From Gammaproteobacteria bacterium (lineage in GTDB: Bacteria > Pseudomonadota > Gammaproteobacteria > SZUA-229), in the NCBI GenBank assembly GCA_003228405.1, contig QIDK01000130.1, positions 1 through 38,813 of the forward strand: a DNA stretch of 38,813 bases, written 5' to 3'. Shown here piece after piece: positions 9,182 through 16,978 of the stretch. The notes beneath the pieces are model-generated. The model was given only the letters and a program-made list of their open reading frames with translations, had not been told where the DNA came from and did no database searches. The translations under genes and the position numbers were made by a program. The stretch's first letter is position 1. The number at the start of each line of letters is the position of its first letter.

Positions 9182-9489
9182 ATGGGTTTTTGGCGAAAAT
9201 TAACAGATATTACTGAGCCAGAAATAAAGGAGTCTACAATAAGCTTTAGAAAAATAGAGCCTGTAGGAGAAACTATTTCTCTAATATAAGGCAAGTATTC
9301 TTTTCACCTGAATCATTAGTAAGTGATAAAAATATCAGGGAAAGAGAGGTTCGTGCGCTGCAGGCAGCCATGAAAGAAACCTGGATTTGAACGGCAAAGA
9401 TTCTGACCTTGCAGGATGGAGAGCAGATTGAAACAGGTGCGGGAAAAATAGATGTTGTGCCGGTTTGGTTGTGGCTGTTACAGTATTAG
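9182..9489 (+). pseudogene. Decayed fragment, possibly C-terminus of an AAA/DUF4143 ATPase
   Basis: The 370-base stretch between the DUF924 gene and cbbR has no intact gene. Reading in pieces gives an open stretch from ATG 9182 to a TAA near 9288, then a second frame with SPESLVSDKNIREREVRALQ and AAMKETWI up to a TGA at 9388-9390, then TAKILTLQDGEQIETGAGKI and DVVPVWLWLLQY up to a TAG at 9487-9489. The last two pieces are in the same frame and resemble the end of AAA-type ATP-binding proteins with a DUF4143 domain, where AL-AM-E, ILTL and a final V-P-W-WLL are common. The family assignment comes from memory of that pattern; the first piece is not recognised. Confidence 0.45.
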
Positions 9490-9490
9490 T

Positions 9491-10447
9491 TCATTTATCT
9501 CCATGCCGCAATGGAAACTGCTGCATCATTTCTTTGCCCTGCTGCAATAAAAACTGTAAAAATGTGCGTGATACCAGGGATAGTTTTTTGCCTTTCAAAT
9601 GCACCGCATACCAGCGATAAAATAATGGAAAACCTTTTACATCCAGTATGGAAATATAATTTCCCGCCAGTTCCAGCCGCAAATTATGGCGCGACAAAAC
9701 GGAAATACCTAATCCCGCCATTACCGCCTGTTTAATCGCTTCACTGCTGCCCAGTTCCATATAGGGTTGAATTTCCAGACCCTGTTCTGCAAATAAGCGC
9801 TCTACCGCCAGACGTGTACCCGAGCCTGGTTCGCGTATCAGAAACCGTTCCTGGCTTAACTGCTGCAAATTTATATCGGTAGATTTTGTCAACGGGTGAT
9901 CGGGACTGGCAACCACAACAAGTTCGTTATCAATAAAGGGGTGAGCCTCCACATCCAGTTCCACAGGTACCTGCCCCATAATGAGTAAATCATCTTCATT
10001 AGATTTTAGCCGTTCCAGAACACGGGAGCGATTGGTCACCTTGAGCATGGGCTGTACTTCAGGGTGCAGCTGAATAAAGGCACCGAGCAGATGGGGCATA
10101 AAATATTTGGCCGTGGTGATAACCGCGATGCGTAAGGGGCCTTTTACTACACCTTCAAGCTCAGTTGTCGTTTCACCCAGTGATACCATGCTGCTAAGAA
10201 TTTTCTGAGATGAGAGATAAACTTCATTACCCACAGCGGTGGTGTGCAGATGATTACCGACTTTTTCAAGCAGGGGATATCCAATGGTTTCACTGAGTTT
10301 TTTTACCTGCATCGACACCGTGGGCTGGGATAAATGCAGTTCTTCGGCGGCTCGAGTGTAGCCCCCGAGGCGCACCACCGCTTCAAAAATCTGCATCTGA
10401 CGCAGGGTAAGATGCCGAATTAAATTTTTAGCCGTTGAGTAAACCAT
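9491..10447 (-). CDS. cbbR: LysR-type regulator of RuBisCO genes, CbbR
   Basis: CbbR is the LysR-family activator of Calvin-cycle genes that senses metabolites such as NADPH or RuBP. The 318-aa protein has an N-terminal winged helix-turn-helix (HLTLRQMQIFEAVVRLGGYT then AAEELHLSQPTVSMQVKKL) and a C-terminal periplasmic-binding-like effector domain from about residue 95. FEAVVRLGGYTRAAEELHLSQPTVSMQ closely resembles CbbR sequences, and its position, divergent from cbbL across a 135-base gap, supports the name. Its end nearly touches the decayed fragment upstream in the window. Confidence 0.92.
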   Translation of the reverse strand: MVYSTAKNLIRHLTLRQMQIFEAVVRLGGYTRAAEELHLSQPTVSMQVKKLSETIGYPLLEKVGNHLHTTAVGNEVYLSSQKILSSMVSLGETTTELEGVVKGPLRIAVITTAKYFMPHLLGAFIQLHPEVQPMLKVTNRSRVLERLKSNEDDLLIMGQVPVELDVEAHPFIDNELVVVASPDHPLTKSTDINLQQLSQERFLIREPGSGTRLAVERLFAEQGLEIQPYMELGSSEAIKQAVMAGLGISVLSRHNLRLELAGNYISILDVKGFPLFYRWYAVHLKGKKLSLVSRTFLQFLLQQGKEMMQQFPLRHGDK

Positions 10448-10582
10448 ATAAACCTGCCATAGATAAATCTCTATATATAAAATAGAAACTATTGATTATG
10501 GTTTATACATGCCTTTCAGCATAATGTCTACACGCGGCGAATACCGCGCCAAACTCATTATATTGAATCACTGGAGAACGTA
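10448..10582. promoter_or_regulatory. cbbR-cbbL divergent control region
   Basis: This 135-base AT-rich gap must hold the promoters of both cbbR and cbbLS and the CbbR operator. It contains short dyads, AGAT-AA-ATCT at 10461-10470 and ATAG-AAA-CTAT at 10482-10492, and a T-N11-A style LysR site could fall in the ATTATGGTTTATACATG stretch. The cbbL ribosome binding site is CTGGAGAACGTA. No single -35/-10 pair can be chosen with confidence. Confidence 0.5.
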
Positions 10583-12001
10583 ATGGCTAAAACTTATGAT
10601 GCGGGTGTCAAAGACTACCGCGAAACTTACTGGATGCCGGACTATACCCCGAAAGAAACGGATATTCTGGCCTGTTTTAAAGTAACACCACAGGATGGTG
10701 TACCGCGTGAAGAAGTGGCGGCTGCGGTTGCCGCAGAATCTTCAACCGGTACCTGGACGACGGTATGGACCGACCTGCTAACCGATCTGGATTATTACAA
10801 AGGCCGTGCCTATGCAATAGAAGACGTGCCAGGTGATGATACCTGTTTCTATGCCTTTATCGCCTACCCGATTGATCTTTTCGAAGAAGGCTCGGTGGTA
10901 AACGTAATGACATCGCTGGTGGGTAATGTATTCGGCTTTAAAGCTCTGCGTGCCCTGCGCCTGGAAGATATTCGTTTCCCAGTTGCCTATGTAATGACCT
11001 GTAATGGCCCCCCTCAAGGTATCCAGTTAGAACGTGACATTTTAAATAAATACGGTCGTCCATTGCTGGGCTGTACCATTAAACCTAAATTAGGTCTATC
11101 GGCTAAAAACTACGGTCGTGCCTGCTACGAAGGTTTACGCGGTGGCCTGGATTTCACCAAAGATGATGAAAATGTAAACTCGCAGCCCTTTATGCGCTGG
11201 CGTGCCCGTTTCGATTTTGTAATGGAAGCGATTCACAAAGCAGAAGCCGAAACCGGAGAACGTAAAGGTCACTACCTGAATGTAACTGCGGCGACTTCTG
11301 ATGAAATGATGAAACGTGCTGAGTACGCTAAAGAAATCGGCGCACCGATTATTATGCACGATTACATTACCGGTGGCTGGTCTGCAAATACACAGTTAGC
11401 ACAATGGTGTCAGGATAACGGCATGCTGTTACACATTCACCGTGCAATGCACGCGGTGCTCGATCGTAACCCGCACCACGGTATTCACTTCCGCGTACTA
11501 GCCAAAATCTTACGTCTGTCTGGTGGTGATCACCTGCACTCAGGTACGGTTGTGGGTAAATTAGAAGGTGATCGTGAAGCAACGTTAGGCTGGATCGATA
11601 TCATGCGCGACTCATTCATTAAAGAAGATCGTTCACGTGGCATCTTCTTCGATCAGGACTGGGGTGCAATGCCAGGTGTTCTACCGGTTGCTTCCGGCGG
11701 TATCCACGTATGGCACATGCCAGCATTAGTTAACATCTTTGGTGATGATTCTGTGCTGCAATTTGGTGGCGGTACACTGGGTCACCCCTGGGGCAATGCC
11801 GCGGGTGCAGCGGCTAACCGTGTTGCTGTTGAAGCCTGTGTTGAAGCACGCAATATGGGGCGTGAGCTTGAGAAAGAAGGCAAGGATATTCTGACTTCTG
11901 CTGCGAAGCACAGCCCGGAGCTGGCCGCTGCTATGGAAACCTGGAAAGAAATCAAGTTTGAATTCGATACGGTTGACAAGCTGGACGTTTCACATAAATA
12001 G
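10583..12001 (+). CDS. cbbL: RuBisCO large subunit, form IA type (non-carboxysomal)
   Basis: CbbL carboxylates ribulose-1,5-bisphosphate. At 472 aa it has all the active-site blocks: [11 protein letters not shown] (about 54-63), [12 protein letters not shown], the carbamylated-lysine motif FTKDDENV (K193, D195, E196), HRAMHAV, the loop-6 lysine in [12 protein letters not shown], and [18 protein letters not shown] then [12 protein letters not shown]. The N-terminus ([23 protein letters not shown]) is that of the green-like form IA/IB lineage. Linkage to cbbS, cbbQ and cbbO without carboxysome shell genes places it with the form IAq type. Codon use looks more selected and GC-richer than its neighbours, consistent with high expression. 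Confidence 0.98.
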   Translation: MAKTYDAGVKDYRETYWMPDYTPKETDILACFKVTPQDGVPREEVAAAVAAESSTGTWTTVWTDLLTDLDYYKGRAYAIEDVPGDDTCFYAFIAYPIDLFEEGSVVNVMTSLVGNVFGFKALRALRLEDIRFPVAYVMTCNGPPQGIQLERDILNKYGRPLLGCTIKPKLGLSAKNYGRACYEGLRGGLDFTKDDENVNSQPFMRWRARFDFVMEAIHKAEAETGERKGHYLNVTAATSDEMMKRAEYAKEIGAPIIMHDYITGGWSANTQLAQWCQDNGMLLHIHRAMHAVLDRNPHHGIHFRVLAKILRLSGGDHLHSGTVVGKLEGDREATLGWIDIMRDSFIKEDRSRGIFFDQDWGAMPGVLPVASGGIHVWHMPALVNIFGDDSVLQFGGGTLGHPWGNAAGAAANRVAVEACVEARNMGRELEKEGKDILTSAAKHSPELAAAMETWKEIKFEFDTVDKLDVSHK

Positions 12002-12047
12002 CGGTTGTTATTGAGTTGACAGAAATATTTAAGCGTTTTGGAAAACA

Positions 12048-12080
12048 GATCACTGCCGCGCATTTGCGGCGGGAGTGATC
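12048..12080 (+). promoter_or_regulatory. Stable hairpin between cbbL and cbbS
   Basis: GATCACT-GCCGC (12048-12059) pairs with GCGGC-GGG-AGTGATC (12066-12080): a 12-bp GC-rich stem with a GGG bulge and a six-base loop. No T-run follows, so it is unlikely to terminate; it could protect or define the cbbL message 3' end. The cbbS ribosome binding site TTAGGAGCAATAAA lies 30-40 bases downstream. Confidence 0.6.
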
Positions 12081-12120
12081 GCCAGAAGTCTTTAAGTTAC
12101 ATAAATTTAGGAGCAATAAA

Positions 12121-12468
12121 ATGCAAGATTATGAATCAAGTTTGAGCAATACCACGAGCCGTAAGTTTGAAACCTTTTCCTATTTGCCGGCAATGACACC
12201 TGAGCAAACTCGTCAGCAAATCGAATATATCGTCAGCAAGGGCTGGAACCCGGGCATTGAACACACCGAACCAGAAAATGCGACCGGTCACTACTGGTAT
12301 ATGTGGAAACTGCCTATGTTCGGTGAAACAGACGTAGATGCTATCATAAAAGAAGTTGAAGCCTGCCATACAGCACACCCTGAAAATCATGTGCGTTTGT
12401 TAGGTTTTGATAACTTTTCCCAGTCTGCTGGTGCGTCGATGGTTATTTATAGAGGCAAAACAGTTTAA
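12121..12468 (+). CDS. cbbS: RuBisCO small subunit
   Basis: CbbS caps the L8 core of form I RuBisCO. The 115-aa product has the family sequence [33 protein letters not shown], then [11 protein letters not shown] and the C-terminal [22 protein letters not shown]. Length is normal for a form IA small subunit. It is preceded by a strong ribosome binding site (AGGAG) and follows cbbL after a 119-base spacer holding the hairpin. Confidence 0.97.
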   Translation: MQDYESSLSNTTSRKFETFSYLPAMTPEQTRQQIEYIVSKGWNPGIEHTEPENATGHYWYMWKLPMFGETDVDAIIKEVEACHTAHPENHVRLLGFDNFSQSAGASMVIYRGKTV

Positions 12469-12523
12469 CTGTAGTTTTTTGTACGGCTTTGATTGTATAA
12501 ATATAAAAAGTCATCAGAAAAAC

Positions 12524-12551
12524 ATTCTGGTCATGATTATGTGACCAGAAT
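12524..12551 (+). terminator. Perfect 10-bp hairpin after cbbS
   Basis: ATTCTGGTCA (12524-12533) and TGACCAGAAT (12542-12551) form a perfect stem with an 8-base loop, followed by ATTTTAAAG. The short T-run suggests a leaky terminator or an mRNA 3'-end stabiliser that would separate abundant cbbLS message from the lower-level activase genes downstream. Confidence 0.6.
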
Positions 12552-12591
12552 ATTTTAAAGTTTAGAAAAATAATGTCACAGGTCGAAATTT

Positions 12592-12906
12592 ATGAGTAAA
12601 CCAGATAAATACATAGGTCTTGATAATGAAATTAATGGTGGCATGACCAGCATTGGAAAAATTATCCGCGATGCCTGGTTATTTGAGCTCATTGAAGCAA
12701 ACGAAACCTGTGAAGGCTGGAACCTGGCCGGTATTGATGCATTGCTACAGAAAGTCAATACAGAGTGGGATAAATATGGTTGCATGGTTAGCCAGTTACC
12801 CGAACCATTAGCAAAGCGTCACCATCAAATATATACGCAGGCCATTAAAAAAGCCAGAGTAGCGGGATGGTCCGGTGAACATGAAACCGCTGATGAAGAT
12901 GAGTAA
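12592..12906 (+). CDS. Conserved-looking unknown protein between cbbS and cbbQ
   Basis: I do not recognise a named family for this 104-aa protein. It is soluble, with no signal peptide or membrane segment. A short ordered N-terminal part (KYIGLDNEINGGMTSIGKII) is followed by a predicted helical region containing CEGWNLAGIDALL, then RHHQIYTQAIKKARVAGW and an acidic tail (HETADEDE). It has two Cys (in NETCEGW and YGCMV). The position between the RuBisCO subunits and the activase genes, in the same direction and 35 bases before cbbQ, suggests a role in RuBisCO assembly, activation or autotrophic control, but that is inference from context only. Confidence 0.8.
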   Translation: MSKPDKYIGLDNEINGGMTSIGKIIRDAWLFELIEANETCEGWNLAGIDALLQKVNTEWDKYGCMVSQLPEPLAKRHHQIYTQAIKKARVAGWSGEHETADEDE

Positions 12907-12941
12907 AAATTTAATTAATACGAGTATGAGTGGAAATCATT

Positions 12942-13757
12942 ATGTCTGATACACGCGTAGATCCAGAACAGTACATCATTAAAAATGAGCCTTATTACCA
13001 GGCCATCAACAAAGAAATAGACCTCTATGAAGCGGCCTATGATGTGCGCATGCCGATGATGTTAAAAGGCCCAACAGGCTGCGGCAAATCCCGCTTTGTG
13101 GAATACATGGCGTGGAAATTAAATCGCCCGTTAATTACCGTTGCCTGTAATGAAGACATGACCGCATCGGATTTAGTCGGTCGATTTTTATTAGATAAGG
13201 ATGGCACCAAATGGCAGGACGGCCCATTAACCACCGCTGCGCGCATTGGTGCGATCTGTTATTTAGATGAAGTGGTGGAAGCGCGTCAGGATACCACCGT
13301 GGTTATTCATCCGCTCACCGATCACCGCCGATCTTTACCGCTGGATAAAAAAGGTGAACTGATAAAAGCCCATGCAGATTTTCAGCTGGTGATTTCCTAT
13401 AACCCGGGTTACCAGAGCCTGATGAAAGATTTAAAACAGTCTACCAAACAACGTTTTGGCGGGCTGGATTTTGATTACCCGGAAACCGAACTGGAAGTAG
13501 CAATTGTTACCCAGGAATCCGGTGTTGATAAAAGCATGGCAGAAAAGCTGGTACAGATTGCCCACCGTGCACGTAACCTCAAAGGCCATGGTTTAGATGA
13601 AGGCATCTCTACCCGTTTGCTGGTTTATGCGGGTCAGTTAATTAATAAAGGTGTCGATCCCGAAGCTGCGTGTAGCATTACCATGGTAACACCATTGACG
13701 GATGATCCGGATATGCGCGATACATTGAACGCAGCGGTGCAGACATTTCTGGGATAG
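12942..13757 (+). CDS. cbbQ: RuBisCO activase AAA+ ATPase CbbQ
   Basis: CbbQ is the hexameric MoxR-type AAA+ motor that, with CbbO, removes inhibitory sugar phosphates from form I RuBisCO. In the 271-aa product the Walker A motif GPTGCGKS is at 43-50 and Walker B in ICYLDEV near 105-111. The sensor-like [22 protein letters not shown] and [13 protein letters not shown] blocks are typical of CbbQ/NorQ proteins. The ATG at 12942 is preferred to an in-frame GTG at 12930 because it begins at the normal family N-terminus. cbbO follows after 224 bases that hold a composite repeat. Confidence 0.95.
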   Translation: MSDTRVDPEQYIIKNEPYYQAINKEIDLYEAAYDVRMPMMLKGPTGCGKSRFVEYMAWKLNRPLITVACNEDMTASDLVGRFLLDKDGTKWQDGPLTTAARIGAICYLDEVVEARQDTTVVIHPLTDHRRSLPLDKKGELIKAHADFQLVISYNPGYQSLMKDLKQSTKQRFGGLDFDYPETELEVAIVTQESGVDKSMAEKLVQIAHRARNLKGHGLDEGISTRLLVYAGQLINKGVDPEAACSITMVTPLTDDPDMRDTLNAAVQTFLG

Positions 13758-13796
13758 AACCTGAAGCATCCCCATAAAATATGGCTATAAAAAGAT

Positions 13797-13920
13797 AAAG
13801 GCATATTGTCCGCAAATGAACGCGAATTTTTCTGTTTGTACACCTGCGGTGCACTACACCCTGTTAATGCTTTTGTTTTAATTTACGTATTTTGCGTTCA
13901 TTTGCGGACAATATGCTTTT
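13797..13920. repeat. Composite inverted repeat, copy 2 (between cbbQ and cbbO)
   Basis: The left arm AAAGGCATATTGTCCGCAAA continues to TGAACGCGAAT and is mirrored by a right arm ending GCGGACAATATGCTTTT; the arms agree over about 27 bases with one mismatch. The inner part holds a short dyad around CACCTGCGGTG. The flank AAAAGAT before the left arm is shared with the copy at 31382. It interrupts an expected tight cbbQ-cbbO operon. Confidence 0.85.
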
Positions 13921-13981
13921 GATGTTTGTTGTGGGGTTAAATCTGGCTTAGACCCTTTTAAACGATTTTGAGTATTTAGTT

Positions 13982-16327
13982 ATGTCATCGATCAATCTTG
14001 AAGATTACGCCGAATTTCTGCAGCAGTCTGTGCCGGAAGTTAAAGCCGTGCTGGATAGTACTTTTCATGAAGCTGCACGCATTATGTCGCCTGCCGGGCT
14101 AAGCGATTATATGGATGGCGCAAAGGCACTGACAAATCTGGGACGTGGCCATGATCTGATCATTACCTATCTACAGGAAATGCCGCTGGTAGCTAAAGAA
14201 TGCGGTGAAGATATTATTCCCGATTGTATTACGGCAGCGATGAAAGTCTCTTCAATGACATCCGGTGCGGTGATTACCCTGCTGTTTTCCAGTTTACCCA
14301 CGGTAGCAAAACGTCTGGGTGATGCCCAGTTAGTGCGTGGCTATCTCACCCTGATTCATCAGCTAGCCTCAACCGCTGCTCGTGGTTTACGGCCAATGCT
14401 CAGTCATATTGATGAACTGTTATCAAAACTTACCCTCAGTGGTTTACGTCGCTGGGCGAACTTTGGTGCCCAGGCTTATCGTCGTGATTTTAATAATTTA
14501 ACCGCCTATTTTAATCTGCAATCCGCAGACAGTCGTGCGATGTTAGAGAAAGAACGTCGTGGTGTGTTATTTGTAAAAGTACAGCGTAAGTTAAATTTTT
14601 ATCTGCGTGCACTGTGGGGCCGTGATTTTTTTCTGCGTCCCACCGGTGCCGATTATACTGATTTTCGCCCCTATGTAGAAAACCTGATTTTATATGTACC
14701 CGATGCCTTAGATGATGTTGCTGGCGTTGCAGGGCTGGAATTATATCGTGCCACCGCTGCACATATGGCATCGCACATGATGTATACCACGGCATCTTTG
14801 TCTGCCGAGCAGCTTAGCCCGGCGCAGTTATTTTTTGTTGGTCTGCTGGAAGATGCACGCATAGAATATAAAGCGGTGCAAAATTTTCCCGGCCTGAAAA
14901 AACTCTGGAAAGCATTGATGCAGGTTGAATACGAAGAAAAAGCCGAACATGAAACCATTCCTGCACTGGAAAAATTAGCCCTGCAGTTACTTGATAGCAA
15001 TGTTAAAGGCGATGATGAACAACTGAATTTATTTGCGGAAAAATTTCACGCAGAGATCGAAGCCAGTCAGGATGATAATCATTTTTCCTGGATGATGGGC
15101 GTCGAATTATATAATTTATTTGCCGGCCGCAAGGCGGTGCCGAGTTTGCGTATTTTAGAACGCTATCGCATTCCCTATCGGGATGACAATCGTATTATCT
15201 GGCATTATGAAGATATTAACTGGGATAAATCAGCAGAATATTTACCCGCGTCTAAACGACAGGTGCGTTATAGTGTAAGCCCGTTAATGATGGCCCACGA
15301 AGTCGATTGCGAACTGGCGGGTGATGATGCCCAGGAAATCTGGACCTGTTCAGATTTAATGCGTTTTTATGAAGATGATTTAACGGATAACGCCAGAAGT
15401 TTCAATGAAGAATGGGGTAAGGAACCCATTTCCGAACCCTTTCATTATCAGGAATGGGATTATCAAATTCAACTGCATCGCCCTGACTGGGCCACGGTTT
15501 ATGAACGCCGTTTACCTAAAGGTGATCCACAGGATATTAATGACATACTGACCGAATACAAACCCATTGCGCATCGCATCCGGCAGATTATAGACCTGCT
15601 AACGCCAGCCGGAGTGCAACGCCAACGTGGCATGGAAGATGGCGATGAAATTGATATTAATGCAGCGGTGGATGCCATGATTGCATTGCGCATGGGTGAG
15701 CAACCTAACCCACGTATAACCATGCGCAATATATTACAAACCCGAGATCTGTCGGTAGTGGTATTAATGGACTTATCCGAATCCACCAATGAAGCAATTG
15801 GCGATTCCGATAAAACCGTTTTGCAACTCACCCGTGAAGCCGCTACCTTAGTCGCCACCGCAATAGAAGGTATTGGTGATCCATTTGCGCTGCACGGTTT
15901 TGCGTCAGATGGCCGACATGATGTACAGTATTATCGCTTTAAAGATTTTAATCAGCATTACGACGATGAAGCCAAAGCCCGACTGGCGGGCATGAAAGGC
16001 GGCCTGTCTACACGTATGGGTGCAGCATTGCGCCACGCCGGACATCACCTGTTAAAGCAGCAGGAAAGACGCAAACTTATTTTATTAGTCACCGATGGTG
16101 AACCGGCGGATATTGATGAACAGGATCCGCAACATTTACGTCACGATACAAAAAAAGCGGTTGAAGAATTATATTCTAATGGCGTGTTGACTTACTGTCT
16201 GACACTTGACCCCCATGCAGATAATTATGTAAAGCGTATTTTTGGTGAAAATAATTATACGGTGATTGAGCATGTGGATCGTTTGCCAGAACAGTTACCG
16301 TTATTATTTGCCAGCCTGACTGGTTAA
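13982..16327 (+). CDS. cbbO: RuBisCO activase adaptor CbbO (VWA domain)
   Basis: CbbO is the adaptor that bridges the CbbQ hexamer to RuBisCO. The 781-aa length fits the family. The N-terminal 500 residues are helical and carry no known catalytic motif. The C-terminal von Willebrand A domain starts near residue 590 with the metal-ion site DLSES (D597, S599, S601) and includes LLVTDGEP around 700, the second part of the MIDAS site. The MIDAS is intact, so metal-dependent binding to RuBisCO is plausible. The gene shares direction and context with cbbQ and is followed by a 117-aa unknown gene. Confidence 0.95.
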   Translation: MSSINLEDYAEFLQQSVPEVKAVLDSTFHEAARIMSPAGLSDYMDGAKALTNLGRGHDLIITYLQEMPLVAKECGEDIIPDCITAAMKVSSMTSGAVITLLFSSLPTVAKRLGDAQLVRGYLTLIHQLASTAARGLRPMLSHIDELLSKLTLSGLRRWANFGAQAYRRDFNNLTAYFNLQSADSRAMLEKERRGVLFVKVQRKLNFYLRALWGRDFFLRPTGADYTDFRPYVENLILYVPDALDDVAGVAGLELYRATAAHMASHMMYTTASLSAEQLSPAQLFFVGLLEDARIEYKAVQNFPGLKKLWKALMQVEYEEKAEHETIPALEKLALQLLDSNVKGDDEQLNLFAEKFHAEIEASQDDNHFSWMMGVELYNLFAGRKAVPSLRILERYRIPYRDDNRIIWHYEDINWDKSAEYLPASKRQVRYSVSPLMMAHEVDCELAGDDAQEIWTCSDLMRFYEDDLTDNARSFNEEWGKEPISEPFHYQEWDYQIQLHRPDWATVYERRLPKGDPQDINDILTEYKPIAHRIRQIIDLLTPAGVQRQRGMEDGDEIDINAAVDAMIALRMGEQPNPRITMRNILQTRDLSVVVLMDLSESTNEAIGDSDKTVLQLTREAATLVATAIEGIGDPFALHGFASDGRHDVQYYRFKDFNQHYDDEAKARLAGMKGGLSTRMGAALRHAGHHLLKQQERRKLILLVTDGEPADIDEQDPQHLRHDTKKAVEELYSNGVLTYCLTLDPHADNYVKRIFGENNYTVIEHVDRLPEQLPLLFASLTG

Positions 16328-16411
16328 ACTGAATTAATCAGTTGAGCGCTTAATATGTGAGCTAAAATATGAAAATGTATATTGTTCCAACTAATTAGTT
16401 CAGGTTTAATA

Positions 16412-16765
16412 ATGGTAACTCGTATTCATGATATGCCGGTGTATGCATCACGTACCGAGGAAATTGATGCGGCTTTATATAATTTGTGGCGCAGAGCGCG
16501 GTTGCATTTAAATTTACCGGTACGTTTAAAACTACCCTCATTAAAATCGATGATTTTAATTTTAGAAGAAGATTGCTGGGTGGTGGTTGATCCACGAAAT
16601 TATGACCTGCCGCTGATTGCCTGGATCAATTTTCAGGATGCGAGGCGCAACAGTTTGCATGCACCGGTTGAATGTACTGCAAATTATTATCATTTTATGG
16701 CCAGTCAGTTTCGTGAAAAAATACTGGCTGAAATAGGTGAGGCGTTTGAGGATTGTTTGGCATGA
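16412..16765 (+). CDS. Unknown protein downstream of cbbO
   Basis: I do not recognise this 117-aa protein. It appears soluble, with an N-terminal helix rich in Arg (NLWRRARLHLNL), a hydrophobic beta segment SMILILEEDCWVVVDP, PLIAWINFQDARRNSLHAPV and a C-terminal helix (MASQFREKILAEIGEAFEDC). The alternating strand-helix pattern suggests a small alpha/beta fold. The ATG at 16412 is preferred over an in-frame TTG at 16382. It lies 84 bases after cbbO and before the aldolase gene, so a Calvin-cycle link is likely by context, but no function can be named. Confidence 0.75.
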   Translation: MVTRIHDMPVYASRTEEIDAALYNLWRRARLHLNLPVRLKLPSLKSMILILEEDCWVVVDPRNYDLPLIAWINFQDARRNSLHAPVECTANYYHFMASQFREKILAEIGEAFEDCLA

Positions 16766-16771
16766 AGTTAG

Positions 16772-16919
16772 AAAGGCAAAAACATTTTTACCGCAAATAA
16801 ACGCAAAAACACGCAAGTTTTTTTATGTTGTGCGCCATAGGTGCACAACATCCAGGTATTGCTTTTGCTTGTATTTGCGTATATTAGCGTTTATTTGCGG
16901 TAAAAATTCTTTTGCTTTT
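16772..16919. repeat. Composite inverted repeat, copy 3 (before the aldolase gene)
   Basis: The arms, beginning AAAGGCAAAAACATTTTTAC on the left and ending TTCTTTTGCTTTT on the right, match over 33 bases with three mismatches and contain the CCGCAAATAAACGC variant of the family core. Inside is a near-perfect hairpin, GTTGTGCGCC-ATA-GGTGCACAAC. It begins 6 bases after the stop of the 117-aa gene. Confidence 0.85.
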
Positions 16920-16978
16920 TGAAGTTATCGTTATCCAGGCCAGGCACTGCAATGTGACTTTAAAGGTAAGAAAATATT

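Noticed and set aside
10583-12468. Carboxysomal form IA RuBisCO
   Set aside because: No csoS or shell genes follow cbbS; cbbQ and cbbO follow instead, as in the non-carboxysomal type.
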